Source: Actinomycetota bacterium | Lineage (GTDB): Bacteria > Actinomycetota > Thermoleophilia > Gaiellales > F1-60-MAGs149 | NCBI GenBank assembly: GCA_016870485.1 | Contig: VGBM01000017.1 | Coordinates: 1 to 32,903 of the forward strand | Direction: 5' to 3' | DNA: 32,903 nucleotides | The notes under the pieces: model-generated | Told to the model about the DNA's origin: nothing | What the model saw: only the letters and a program-made list of their open reading frames with translations | Databases searched by the model: none | Shown here: positions 1 to 6,960 of the stretch, in pieces | Numbering within the stretch: position 1 is the stretch's first letter | Layout: every line of letters begins with the position of its first letter | Translations under genes and position numbers: made by a program

Positions 1-17
1 GTGTGCCGGCTCGCGCC

Positions 18-2081
18 CTAGTCCCCGTGCACCAGGTCCGCCGCCTCGCGCTCGAGGTCGCCCTCGTGGATGTAGCGCTCGCGCGGGTCGAACAGCTCGC
101 GGCCGGCGAGGTAGCCCTCGTAGATCGCGTGGTCGAGCTTGCGCACGGCGACGCAGTCGCCGACCCGGTGCACGTTCCCCCGGCTCGCGGTGAGCTCGAG
201 GTAGAGGGCGTCGTCGGGCTTGGCGCCCGTCACCACGACGGTGTCGGCGTGGAGGGCCTCCTCGGGCTCGCCCGTGTAGAGGTTGACCATCTCCACGCGG
301 GTGCCGTCGATGCCGGCCGCCCAGTGGTTGATCGAGTACGTCAGGCCCTTCCGGAACAGGCGCTCGTAGAGGGTGGCCATGTCGAGTCCGCCGAGGGTGA
401 ACGGGAAGAGCTGGTTCCAGCGGGTCGCGACGTGCACCCGGAGGCCCCGGTCGAGCAGGACCTCGGCGGCGCCCGCGGCGGTGCGCGAGCCGTCGTCGTC
501 GAGCAGGACGACGCGGCCCGTGGCCGGCTTCGTGCCGTCGATCGCCTCCCACAGGGTGAGGGCGTTGGCGGTGGCGATCCCCGGGATCGCGTCCACCATC
601 GGGAACACGCTCGAGAAGCCCGTGCGGGTGGGCAGCGCCCCGGTGGCGATGATCACGCCGTCGGGGTCGAGCTCGGCGATCAGCTCGGGGGTGGCGGGGG
701 TGGCGCGGCGCACGTCGACGTGGCCGAGCTCCATCTGCACCTCGAGGTCGCGGGCGACGACGTTCCACATGTGCCGGCCCGGGGTCTGCACCACGAGCCG
801 CAGCTGCCCGCCGAGGTGCTCCTCCTGCTCCAGCAGGATCACCTCGTGGCCGCGCTTGCCGAGCGTCTCGGCCGCCTTCATGCCGGCGGGCCCGCCGCCG
901 ACCACGACCCAGCGGCCCGGGTCCTCGGCGGGCGGCAGCTCGCCGAAGCGGCCCTCGCGGCCCGTCGCCGGGTTGACGGTGCAGGAGACGGGGAAGCCCT
1001 TGTAGATGCGCCCGATGCAGCCCTGGTTGCCGCGGATGCAGTGCACGATCTCGTCGGCCCGGCCCGCCGCGGCCTTGTTGGCGAAGTCGGGGTCGGCGAT
1101 CAGGGCGCGCGTCATCGCCACCATGTCGGCCTTGCCCGTGGCCACGATCTCGTCGGCCAGGGCCGGGTCCTTGATGCCGCCGACCGTGAAGACGGGCACC
1201 GCGCTGACGGCCTTGACCTTCGCGGTCATCTCGACGAGGTAGCCGTCGGGCTCGTCGGAGGGCTGCATCGCCATGTGGATGTTGTGGTAGCCGGCCGCCG
1301 AGACGTTGATGTAGTCGATGCGGCACTGCGCCTGCAGGTGCAGGGCCGCCTCGACGGCGTCCTGGTCGGTCAGCCCGCCGGGCATGAAGTCGTGCAGGCT
1401 GAGCCGGATCCCGACGGTCCAGTCGTCGCCGACCCGGGCGCGGATCGCGTCGAGCACCTCGCGCGTCAGGCGCAGGCGGTTCTCCATCGAGCCGCCGTAG
1501 GCGTCGTCGCGCTTGTTGTAGAGCGGCGACCAGAACTGGTGCAGCAGGTACGAGTGCGAGATGTGCACCTCGGTGCCGTCGAAGCCGCCCTCCCGGCTGA
1601 GCTCGGCGCACAGCGCCCACCACTCGACGAGCTCGTCGATGTCGGCCTGCTCCATCGCCTTCGGCATCTCGCCGTAGGAGGGGCTCTTCACGTTCGAGGG
1701 GCCCCACAGGACGCGGATGTCGTCGGCCGAGTCGGAGGTGGCGTTGCCGCCGAAGTGGTTGAGCTGCTCGAAGATCCGGGCGCCGTGCTCGTGCACGGCA
1801 CCCGTCAGGCGCCGGTTCGTCTTGACGGCGTCCTTCAGGTAGGCCCACATGAAGCGCTGGTTGCCCGTGGTGGAGGTGGGGTGGACCAGCCGGTTGCCGG
1901 TGATCAGCAGGCCCGCGCCGCCCTTGGCCCGCGCCACCTGGTAGTCGATGTCGCGCTGCGTGTCGTGCCCGTTCTGCGAGTACATCTTCGCGTGCGCCGT
2001 CTGCATCACGCGGTTGCGCACCTCCGTCGAGCCGATCCGGAGCGGGCTGAGCAGGTGCGGGTAGGCGGGGTCGGCGCGCAT
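18..2081 (-). CDS. FadH/OYE-family NAD(P)H:flavin oxidoreductase (2,4-dienoyl-CoA reductase-like)
   Basis: Predicted 687-residue cytosolic flavoenzyme with the layout of 2,4-dienoyl-CoA reductase and trimethylamine dehydrogenase. An N-terminal OYE-type FMN barrel (about 1-340) has the active-site stretch HISHSYLLHQFWSP. An iron-sulfur segment follows, then a C-terminal NAD(P)/FAD Rossmann part containing VVVGGGPAG. Family members reduce activated C=C bonds or oxidise amines. The ATG at 2081 is chosen because GGAGGAG lies about 10 bases upstream and the protein start (HLLSPLRIGS) matches the barrel start; the open frame continues upstream but without family-like sequence. Oddity: the 4Fe-4S motif reads C348-x2-G351-x3-C355-x11-C367, so the second of four expected cysteines is glycine. 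The substrate is unknown. It is divergent from the DUF3467 pair. Confidence 0.9.
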   Translation of the reverse strand: MRADPAYPHLLSPLRIGSTEVRNRVMQTAHAKMYSQNGHDTQRDIDYQVARAKGGAGLLITGNRLVHPTSTTGNQRFMWAYLKDAVKTNRRLTGAVHEHGARIFEQLNHFGGNATSDSADDIRVLWGPSNVKSPSYGEMPKAMEQADIDELVEWWALCAELSREGGFDGTEVHISHSYLLHQFWSPLYNKRDDAYGGSMENRLRLTREVLDAIRARVGDDWTVGIRLSLHDFMPGGLTDQDAVEAALHLQAQCRIDYINVSAAGYHNIHMAMQPSDEPDGYLVEMTAKVKAVSAVPVFTVGGIKDPALADEIVATGKADMVAMTRALIADPDFANKAAAGRADEIVHCIRGNQGCIGRIYKGFPVSCTVNPATGREGRFGELPPAEDPGRWVVVGGGPAGMKAAETLGKRGHEVILLEQEEHLGGQLRLVVQTPGRHMWNVVARDLEVQMELGHVDVRRATPATPELIAELDPDGVIIATGALPTRTGFSSVFPMVDAIPGIATANALTLWEAIDGTKPATGRVVLLDDDGSRTAAGAAEVLLDRGLRVHVATRWNQLFPFTLGGLDMATLYERLFRKGLTYSINHWAAGIDGTRVEMVNLYTGEPEEALHADTVVVTGAKPDDALYLELTASRGNVHRVGDCVAVRKLDHAIYEGYLAGRELFDPRERYIHEGDLEREAADLVHGD

Positions 2082-2115
2082 CGCGGAATCCTCTCCTCCA
2101 AGGACGATTGCCCGG

Positions 2116-2121
2116 ATCGTA
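2116..2121 (-). promoter_or_regulatory. Putative -10 box of the FadH-like gene
   Basis: TACGAT on the minus strand, about 35 bases before the ATG at 2081, with a weak TTCCGC 17 bases further upstream (2139-2144). It would give a short leader that includes the GGAGGAG ribosome site. It fits the TAnnnT pattern seen elsewhere in the window, but the -35 is poor. Confidence 0.4.
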
Positions 2122-2258
2122 GGCGAGGGCCGGGGCGCGCGGAAGGGCGGGAATCCGGTGCGGGCCCGTGGGGGTCGGCGCGGACGCGCGCGCATCCGGC
2201 GCGTCTCCGGCCCGGTTCCGCGCACCCCGGGCCGGGCGGGCGCGGGCACGATCAGCCC

Positions 2259-2525
2259 TTGGACCTCCCCGAACCCGATCCCCTGTTCGTGCCGCCCGAC
2301 GACGCGTCGAGCCTCTACGCCAACACCGTCGAGGTGTGGTCGACGCACCACGACGTCGTCGTCGATCTCCACACGCTCGGCCCCGTCGACCCCGAGGAGG
2401 GGTTGCGGGTCGCCACCGGCATCGCCCGCGTGCGCCTGCCGCGCACTATCATCATGGACATGCTGGTCGATCTCAATCGCGCGCTCGGGCCGCTCGATCC
2501 GTCAGGAGGCGCCGATGCGGCATAG
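2259..2525 (+). CDS. DUF3467 family protein
   Basis: Small 88-residue protein. The core from SSLYANTVEVWSTHHDVVVD to ARVRLPRTIIMDMLVDLNRAL matches the DUF3467 pattern: a YAN-x-V opening strand, a D-x-x-x-D strand, then an arginine/valine strand leading into a C-terminal helix. The function of this family is not established. The start is uncertain. The TTG at 2259 gives a family-like length, the GTG at 2289 is a shorter alternative, and no clear ribosome site is visible for either. Its last 11 bases overlap the next gene, so the two are probably translated together. Confidence 0.7.
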   Translation: MDLPEPDPLFVPPDDASSLYANTVEVWSTHHDVVVDLHTLGPVDPEEGLRVATGIARVRLPRTIIMDMLVDLNRALGPLDPSGGADAA

Positions 2526-2859
2526 GAAGATCCTCGCCTACTCCTCGTCGCTGCCGGTCGGCACGCCGTTCAAGTGCCGGCTGCCCGGCTCGCGCGAGTA
2601 CGAGATGGTCACGATCGTCCAGGGGCCGATCGCCTACGAGTGCGAGACCACGGACGGGGGCTTCGGCGTCCGCATGCACGAGACGCGAACGGGCATCGAG
2701 GCCGCCGGTGGCGACTTCATGGCCGTGCGCGCGTCGATGCACCGGCAGCTGCGGGATCGCGCGGCCGAGCTCGCCGACCGCGAGGCCGATGGCCTGACCG
2801 AGGGTGAGGCCGACCAGCTCGCGCACCTGCGCCAGTGGCACCGCTTTCTCAGCACCTGA
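2515..2859 (+). CDS. Hypothetical protein coupled to DUF3467 gene
   Basis: A 114-residue protein that I do not recognise. The first 70 residues look like beta strands (VGTPFKCRLPGSREYEMVTI, then a YECET segment). The rest is a charged amphipathic helix region with many Glu, Arg and Ala, ending in LRQWHRFLST. The ATG at 2515 has an AGGAGG site 4 bases upstream and lies inside the end of the DUF3467 frame, which indicates translational coupling. There is no signal peptide or membrane segment. It may act with the DUF3467 protein, but its role is unknown. Confidence 0.75.
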   Translation: MRHRKILAYSSSLPVGTPFKCRLPGSREYEMVTIVQGPIAYECETTDGGFGVRMHETRTGIEAAGGDFMAVRASMHRQLRDRAAELADREADGLTEGEADQLAHLRQWHRFLST

Positions 2860-2869
2860 CGCGCGGGGC

Positions 2870-3487
2870 TCAGGCGGGACGGCGCGCGACGAGGTCGACG
2901 AGCGCCGACATGCCCTGGTGGCGGGGCCCCTCGTCGAGGACGGCGTCGTACGCCTCGAGGAGCAGCACCTCGAACCCGGGGAAGGCCGTCGCCAGCTCCG
3001 CGACGGTGTAGAGGTGGTCGAGCCGCTTCGGGCCGCCCGTGCCGTACGCGAGCTGGCCCGGGCCGTAGCCCTCGAGCAGGAGCAGCCCGCCGGGGGCGAG
3101 CGCGTGCGCCATCCGCCGGAACATCGCCGCGCGCCCCGCGGGGTCCGTGAACTGGATGAAGATCCCGACGACCGCGTCGTAGGCGGCCACGGGCCAGTCC
3201 CACTCCTCGAGGTCGGCCTGCTCGAAGCGCACGGCGACGCCGCGCTCGGCGGCCAGCCGCTCGGCCTTGGCCAGCGCGTTGGCGGCGGCCTCGACCGCGT
3301 GCACCGCGCAGCCGAGGCCGGCCAGGTAGGTCGAGTTGCGGCCCTCGCCGTCGGCCACGCAGAGGACCCGCGCGCCGGGGCCGAGGCGCCCGGCCTCGCG
3401 GGCGAGGAACGCGTTCGGGGCCGTCCCGAACAGGTACCCGTCGCCCTCGAAGCGCTCCTCCCAGGTCTGGATGTTGGCCTTGCTCAT
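2870..3487 (-). CDS. Class I SAM-dependent methyltransferase (TehB-like)
   Basis: A 205-residue single-domain methyltransferase. SAM-binding motif I is VLCVADGEGRNSTYLA (about residues 39-54). An acidic end of strand 2 follows (AVEAAANA), then QADLEEWDW (motif II) and LAPGGLLLLEGYG (motif III). The DGEGRN form and the opening WEERFEGDGYLFG resemble the TehB/thiopurine-methyltransferase-like group of small-molecule methyltransferases. The substrate is unknown. ATG 3487 is preferred over an in-frame GTG at 3508; neither has a good ribosome site, and a TACGCT box at 3498-3503 suggests a very short leader. It is convergent with the gene at 2515 and divergent from the toxin-antitoxin pair. Confidence 0.88.
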   Translation of the reverse strand: MSKANIQTWEERFEGDGYLFGTAPNAFLAREAGRLGPGARVLCVADGEGRNSTYLAGLGCAVHAVEAAANALAKAERLAAERGVAVRFEQADLEEWDWPVAAYDAVVGIFIQFTDPAGRAAMFRRMAHALAPGGLLLLEGYGPGQLAYGTGGPKRLDHLYTVAELATAFPGFEVLLLEAYDAVLDEGPRHQGMSALVDLVARRPA

Positions 3488-3519
3488 CGGCGCGGGCAGC
3501 GTAGCCACCCGTGCACGAG

Positions 3520-3556
3520 CGGCGCGGGCCGGCGCGCCCGGCGCGCGTCGGCGCGC
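3520..3556 (+). repeat. Four phased CGGCGCGC-type direct repeats before the antitoxin gene
   Basis: CGGCGCGG at 3520-3527 is followed by three exact CGGCGCGC copies at 3530-3537, 3539-3546 and 3549-3556. The copies start 10, 9 and 10 bases apart, about one helix turn. The array lies 57 bases upstream of a ribbon-helix-helix antitoxin gene, where operators of autoregulated toxin-antitoxin operons normally sit. In such GC-rich DNA chance repetition is possible. Confidence 0.4.
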
Positions 3557-3612
3557 GGGAGCCGCGCCGCTCCGGCCGTCCCGCGGCGCCCGGGCCCTGC
3601 GAGGCTGGGGCC

Positions 3613-3981
3613 ATGGACACCGCGAATACCGAGCGTGTACTCCCGCGCCTGCCCCTGGAGACCACCGTCAAGGTCGACCGCGAACTGCGCGACCGCATCA
3701 ACGCCGCCGTCCGCGAGCAGCGGATGACGCCGGCGCGCCTCCTCGGCGTCCTCGTCGGGGAGTACGCGCGGCAGCGGTGGGTCGCGCTCGCCGTGGCGGA
3801 GATGAACGCGGCGCCGGACGACGACGACGACGACGACGAGGAGCCGCCCTACCCGATGCCCGAGGGGCTGATCCCGTTCGTCGCCGAGCCGGACGGTGTG
3901 TCGGACCCGGACCCGTACCCGACGCCGCGCTGGATCGCCGAGCTGGAGCGACGCGAGGCGGAGCGGGGCGGGCGGCCGTGA
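3613..3981 (+). CDS. Ribbon-helix-helix (MazE-like) antitoxin
   Basis: A 122-residue acidic protein. Residues about 15-55 (ETTVKVDRELRDRINAAVRE and the following helix) match a ribbon-helix-helix DNA-binding fold: a short beta strand and two helices. An unusual run of seven Asp and two Glu follows (residues 69-77, encoded by seven GAC codons at 3817-3837), then a proline-rich stretch and a C-terminal helix WIAELERREAERGG, likely the toxin-binding part. The ATG at 3613 is the only good start. GAGGCT lies 6 bases upstream and there is no ribosome site, which suggests a leaderless message. The last 4 bases overlap the toxin start. The antitoxin role is inferred from fold and neighbour. Confidence 0.82.
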   Translation: MDTANTERVLPRLPLETTVKVDRELRDRINAAVREQRMTPARLLGVLVGEYARQRWVALAVAEMNAAPDDDDDDDEEPPYPMPEGLIPFVAEPDGVSDPDPYPTPRWIAELERREAERGGRP

Positions 3982-4535
3982 GGCTGCGCCCCGGGCACGT
4001 CGTCTGGGCCGACCTCGGCGACCCGGCCGGCCACGAGCAGGGTGGGCAGCGGCCGGCGGTCGTCGTGGCGGCGCGGATGCACGCCGCGATCAGGCAGCGG
4101 CTGGCCATCGTGGTGCCCTGCACCGCGCGCGACCGCGGCTGGCGCTCGCACGTGCGCGTCGCCGGCGACCTCCTGCTCGACCGGCCGACCTTCGCGATGA
4201 CCGAGCAGCCCCGCACCATCAGCGTCGAGCGCGTGTCGCACCTCGCCGGGACGGTCGACGAGCCGTGCCGGCAGGCGATCGCCCGTGCGGTCGCGGACTG
4301 GCTGCACGGTCCGCCCGCGTTCCGGGGCTGGGCCGCGGCGAGCCGCGCCGCTAGGCGCCGAGCGCCCGGATCGCCCCGTACAGCACCTCGGCGGCGAGGG
4401 CCGCGTCGCGGGTGTCGGCGTCCTCGAGCGGCGTGTGCGAGAGCCCGTCCTTGCAGGGCACGAACATCATCGCGGTCGGCACGCGGTCGGCCACGCACAT
4501 CGTGTCGTGGGCGGCGCCCGACGGCATCACCATGA
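3978..4535 (+). CDS. PemK/MazF-family toxin with antisense C-terminal extension
   Basis: Predicted mRNA-cleaving endoribonuclease toxin. The core (residues about 1-105) reads LRPGHVVWADLGDPAG, then QGGQRPAVVVAAR, VVPCTARDRGW and a C-terminal helix ARAVADWL. The family's conserved Arg (in QRPAVV) and Thr (in PCTARD) are present. It starts at GTG 3978, overlapping the antitoxin stop by 4 bases. MazF proteins are usually about 110 residues, but no in-frame stop appears at that point. The frame stays open to TGA 4533-4535, giving 185 residues with an arginine-rich tail, and the last 185 bases lie antisense to the M20 gene. A true extension, a recently lost stop or a sequence error are all possible. 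Confidence 0.85.
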   Translation: MRLRPGHVVWADLGDPAGHEQGGQRPAVVVAARMHAAIRQRLAIVVPCTARDRGWRSHVRVAGDLLLDRPTFAMTEQPRTISVERVSHLAGTVDEPCRQAIARAVADWLHGPPAFRGWAAASRAARRRAPGSPRTAPRRRGPRRGCRRPRAACARARPCRARTSSRSARGRPRTSCRGRRPTASP

Positions 4536-5598
4536 AGGGCTCGCCCGTCGCCTCGGCCTCCGCGGTCAGCGCGGCCACGATCCCGTCGTCCATCGGCGTC
4601 ACGTCGAGGCCCTGGCGCTCGACCCATTCGAAGCCGGCGCCGCGCGCCTCGGCCCGCTCGCGGGCGAAGGGCACGATCCGGTCGCGCAGCTCGAGGTGGC
4701 CGCCCGTCACCGAGCGCGTGTCGAGGGAGACCCGCATGCCGCCCGGCACGACGTTGATCAGGCTGGGGAAGGACTCGACCTCGCCGGTCGTGCCGACGGT
4801 CGTGTTCCCGATCTCGTTGGCGAGCCGCTCGACCTCGAGGATCGTCTCCGCGGCCGGGATCGACGCGTCGACCCGGAAGCCCATCGGGGTGGCGCCCGCG
4901 TGGTCGGCGCGGCCCGTGAAGTGGAGGTCGCCGTGCACGTAGCCGGCGATCGCGTGCACGATGCCGAGCCGGTTGCCGGTGTCCTGCAGGACGCGGCCCT
5001 GCTCGATGTGCACCTCGACCCAGCCGGTCAGCCCGTCGAGCTCCGTGATCGACGCGCGCCAGTCCTCGACGGGGTAGCCGGCCGCCTTCGCGGCGTCCCA
5101 GAAGGGCACGCCCTCGGGGCTGAGGAACTTGCCCTTCAGCTCCTCCTCGGTGACCCGCTGCAGCATGATCCGCGAGCCGAGCAGCATCTGCCCGAAGCCC
5201 GAGCCCTCCTCCTCGAGGAAGGAGATCAGCCTGAGCGGCAGGTGCTCGCCCGACTCCTGCGCGAGCCGGCAGACCTCGAGCGCGGTGACGACGCCGAGCG
5301 TGCCGTCGTACTTGCCGCCGTTGCGGTTCGAGTCGCAGTGCGAGCCGATCCCGAACGCGGGGGCGCCCTTCGGCACGTTCGAGGCCACGAGCGTGCCGAC
5401 GGGGTCGCGTCGGACCTCGAAGCCGATCCGCTCGAGCTCGCGCGTGAAGTACCGCAGCGTGGTCTCGTAGACGTCGGTGTACGCGTAGCGGCGGATGCAC
5501 TCCGACGACTCGGTGTAGTCGGGCCCCGCCAGGGTCTCGATGTCGTGCTCGATCCGCGCCGCCGAGCGGTCGCGGTCGATCGTCACGGTCTTCGCCAT
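4351..5598 (-). CDS. M20-family amidohydrolase (N-carbamoyl-L-amino acid hydrolase / allantoate amidohydrolase type)
   Basis: A 415-residue dinuclear-metal hydrolase of the carbamoylase branch of peptidase family M20. The metal and catalytic motifs are GSHCDSNRNGGKYDG (H87, D98), FLEEEGSGFG (E129-E131), WVEVHIEQG, GRADHAGATPM and SGAAHDTM. Relatives cleave N-carbamoyl amino acids or allantoate, releasing CO2 and ammonia. The exact substrate is not readable. The ATG at 5598 has GGAGG about 9 bases upstream. It lies 35 bases after the CoA-transferase stop and is probably co-transcribed with it. Together with HyuAB upstream it would fit a hydantoin or ureide route. Its 3' end overlaps the toxin frame on the other strand. 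Confidence 0.88.
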   Translation of the reverse strand: MAKTVTIDRDRSAARIEHDIETLAGPDYTESSECIRRYAYTDVYETTLRYFTRELERIGFEVRRDPVGTLVASNVPKGAPAFGIGSHCDSNRNGGKYDGTLGVVTALEVCRLAQESGEHLPLRLISFLEEEGSGFGQMLLGSRIMLQRVTEEELKGKFLSPEGVPFWDAAKAAGYPVEDWRASITELDGLTGWVEVHIEQGRVLQDTGNRLGIVHAIAGYVHGDLHFTGRADHAGATPMGFRVDASIPAAETILEVERLANEIGNTTVGTTGEVESFPSLINVVPGGMRVSLDTRSVTGGHLELRDRIVPFARERAEARGAGFEWVERQGLDVTPMDDGIVAALTAEAEATGEPFMVMPSGAAHDTMCVADRVPTAMMFVPCKDGLSHTPLEDADTRDAALAAEVLYGAIRALGA

Positions 5599-5633
5599 CT
5601 CGTCGTCCTCCCCGTGGGTCCCCGGCGCTCCGG

Positions 5634-6842
5634 CTACACCTCGACGTCGCCGAAGGCGCCGGCCTCGGCGAGTCGGTCGATCTCCCCGTCGTCCATCCCG
5701 GCCAGCTCGTGCAGCACCCGGCGGGTGTGCTCGCCCCGCTTCGGCGCGGGGCGCAGCTCCTCGGCCGCGCCCGGCATGCGCAGGGGCGAGCGGACCTGGC
5801 GCACCGTGCCGAGCACGGGGTGCTCGGTCGCGGCGATCAGGTCGCGCGCGACGGTCTGCGGGTCGGCGCAGGCCTCGGCGATCGAGTAGATCGGGCCCGA
5901 CGGCACGTCCGCGGCGGCCAGCGCCGCGACCCAGTGCCCGGTCGTGTTCGTGCGCAGGACCGCCTCGAGGGCGGCGACGCAGGCGTCGCGGTGCTCGGAG
6001 CGCGCCGCGATCGTCGCGAAGCGCTCGTCCTCGAGCATCCACCCGGTGCCGATCGCACCGCACAGGTTCTCGAAGAACTTCTGCTTCGCGCAGGCGATCA
6101 CGACCCAGCCGTCGGCCGTCGGGAAGTTGCCGAAGGGCACGATCGACGGGTGCGACGAGTTGCGCGTCCGGATCGGCTCCCAGCCGCGCGACAGGTGCCA
6201 GGTGGTGACGTACATGTCGAGGTTGAGCGCCGTCTCGAACAGGGACACGTCGACGTCGCAGCCCGTGCCGTCGCGGCGCGCGCGCCAGAGCGCGCACATC
6301 ATCCCGAGCGCGGCCGCGTAGCCGGTCGACATGTCGACGAGGCTGAGGCCCGACTTCGTCGGCGGCCCGTCGGGGTCGCCGGTCAGGCTCATCCAGCCGG
6401 CCATGCCCTGGGCGATGTAGTCGTAGCCGCCCTCGGCGGCGCGCGGGCCCGTCATCCCGAAGCCCGAAAGCGAGCAGCAGACGATCGCCGGGTTGAGGTG
6501 CCCCAGGTCGTCGTAGGTGATCCGCAGCTTGGCCGGGCCGTCGCCGCGCAGGTTCGAGAAGACGGCGTCGGCGTGGGGGACGAGCCGCTCGAACGTCGCG
6601 CGGCCGACCGCGGAGCGCAGGTCGAGCGAGATCGACTCCTTGTTGTGGCAGAAGGTCTCGAAGAAGAGCGAGTCCTCGCCCTCCTGGAACGGCGGCACGT
6701 AGCGGCCGATGTCGCCCTTCGAGCCCGGGTCCTCGAGCTTGACGATGCGGGCGCCGAGGTCGGCGAGGTGGACGGTCCCCCACGGCCCCGCGCCGTACTG
6801 CTCGATGGCGAGGATCGTGACGTCGTCGAGGGGGCGGCGCAT
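5634..6842 (-). CDS. Class III (CaiB/BaiF) CoA-transferase
   Basis: A 402-residue family III CoA-transferase that moves CoA between carboxylic acids. The N-terminal Rossmann part has LADLGARIVKLEDPG, followed by CHNKESISLDLRS and YDYIAQGMAGWMSLTG. The expected catalytic aspartate lies in LSLVDMSTGYAAALG. The length is normal for the family. ATG 6842 is preferred; a GTG at 6887 is possible but adds non-family sequence. There is no ribosome site, but TACGCT at 6850-6855, 7 bases before the ATG, indicates a leaderless message. It is separated from hyuB by a 30-bp palindrome and followed closely by the M20 gene. The acid it activates is unknown. Confidence 0.92.
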   Translation of the reverse strand: MRRPLDDVTILAIEQYGAGPWGTVHLADLGARIVKLEDPGSKGDIGRYVPPFQEGEDSLFFETFCHNKESISLDLRSAVGRATFERLVPHADAVFSNLRGDGPAKLRITYDDLGHLNPAIVCCSLSGFGMTGPRAAEGGYDYIAQGMAGWMSLTGDPDGPPTKSGLSLVDMSTGYAAALGMMCALWRARRDGTGCDVDVSLFETALNLDMYVTTWHLSRGWEPIRTRNSSHPSIVPFGNFPTADGWVVIACAKQKFFENLCGAIGTGWMLEDERFATIAARSEHRDACVAALEAVLRTNTTGHWVAALAAADVPSGPIYSIAEACADPQTVARDLIAATEHPVLGTVRQVRSPLRMPGAAEELRPAPKRGEHTRRVLHELAGMDDGEIDRLAEAGAFGDVEV

Positions 6843-6849
6843 GGGCGGG

Positions 6850-6855
6850 AGCGTA
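6850..6855 (-). promoter_or_regulatory. TACGCT -10 box, leaderless start of CoA-transferase
   Basis: TACGCT on the minus strand ends 7 bases before ATG 6842, so transcription would begin at or next to the start codon. No good -35 is visible. It is one of seven such placements in the window. Confidence 0.45.
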
Positions 6856-6918
6856 GCCGGAACACGTCCGGTCGGAGGGGGGTTCACGGGGCGCGTGGAC
6901 GGCCCCTCAGACGCGAAG

Positions 6919-6948
6919 GGGGGGCGGCGGCCGCGGCCGCCGCCCCCC
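6919..6948 (-). terminator. Perfect 30-bp GC-only palindrome after hyuB
   Basis: Both arms pair without mismatch around a CCGCGG centre (6931-6936): six G, then CGGCGG, mirrored exactly. It starts 12 bases after the hyuB stop on the minus strand and precedes the CoA-transferase promoter box. No T-tract follows, so it would be an I-shaped terminator or an mRNA-stabilising stem. A protein-binding site is an alternative. Confidence 0.6.
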
Positions 6949-6960
6949 GGGTTTCGCCGC

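Noticed and set aside
18..2081. A mycofactocin-system link for the FadH/OYE protein
   Set aside because: Similar enzymes occur in mycofactocin clusters, but no mft gene is in the window.
3..2258. Plus-strand open frame leading into the DUF3467 gene
   Set aside because: It is antisense to the FadH-like gene and has no motif. Only its last 88 codons look like a real protein.
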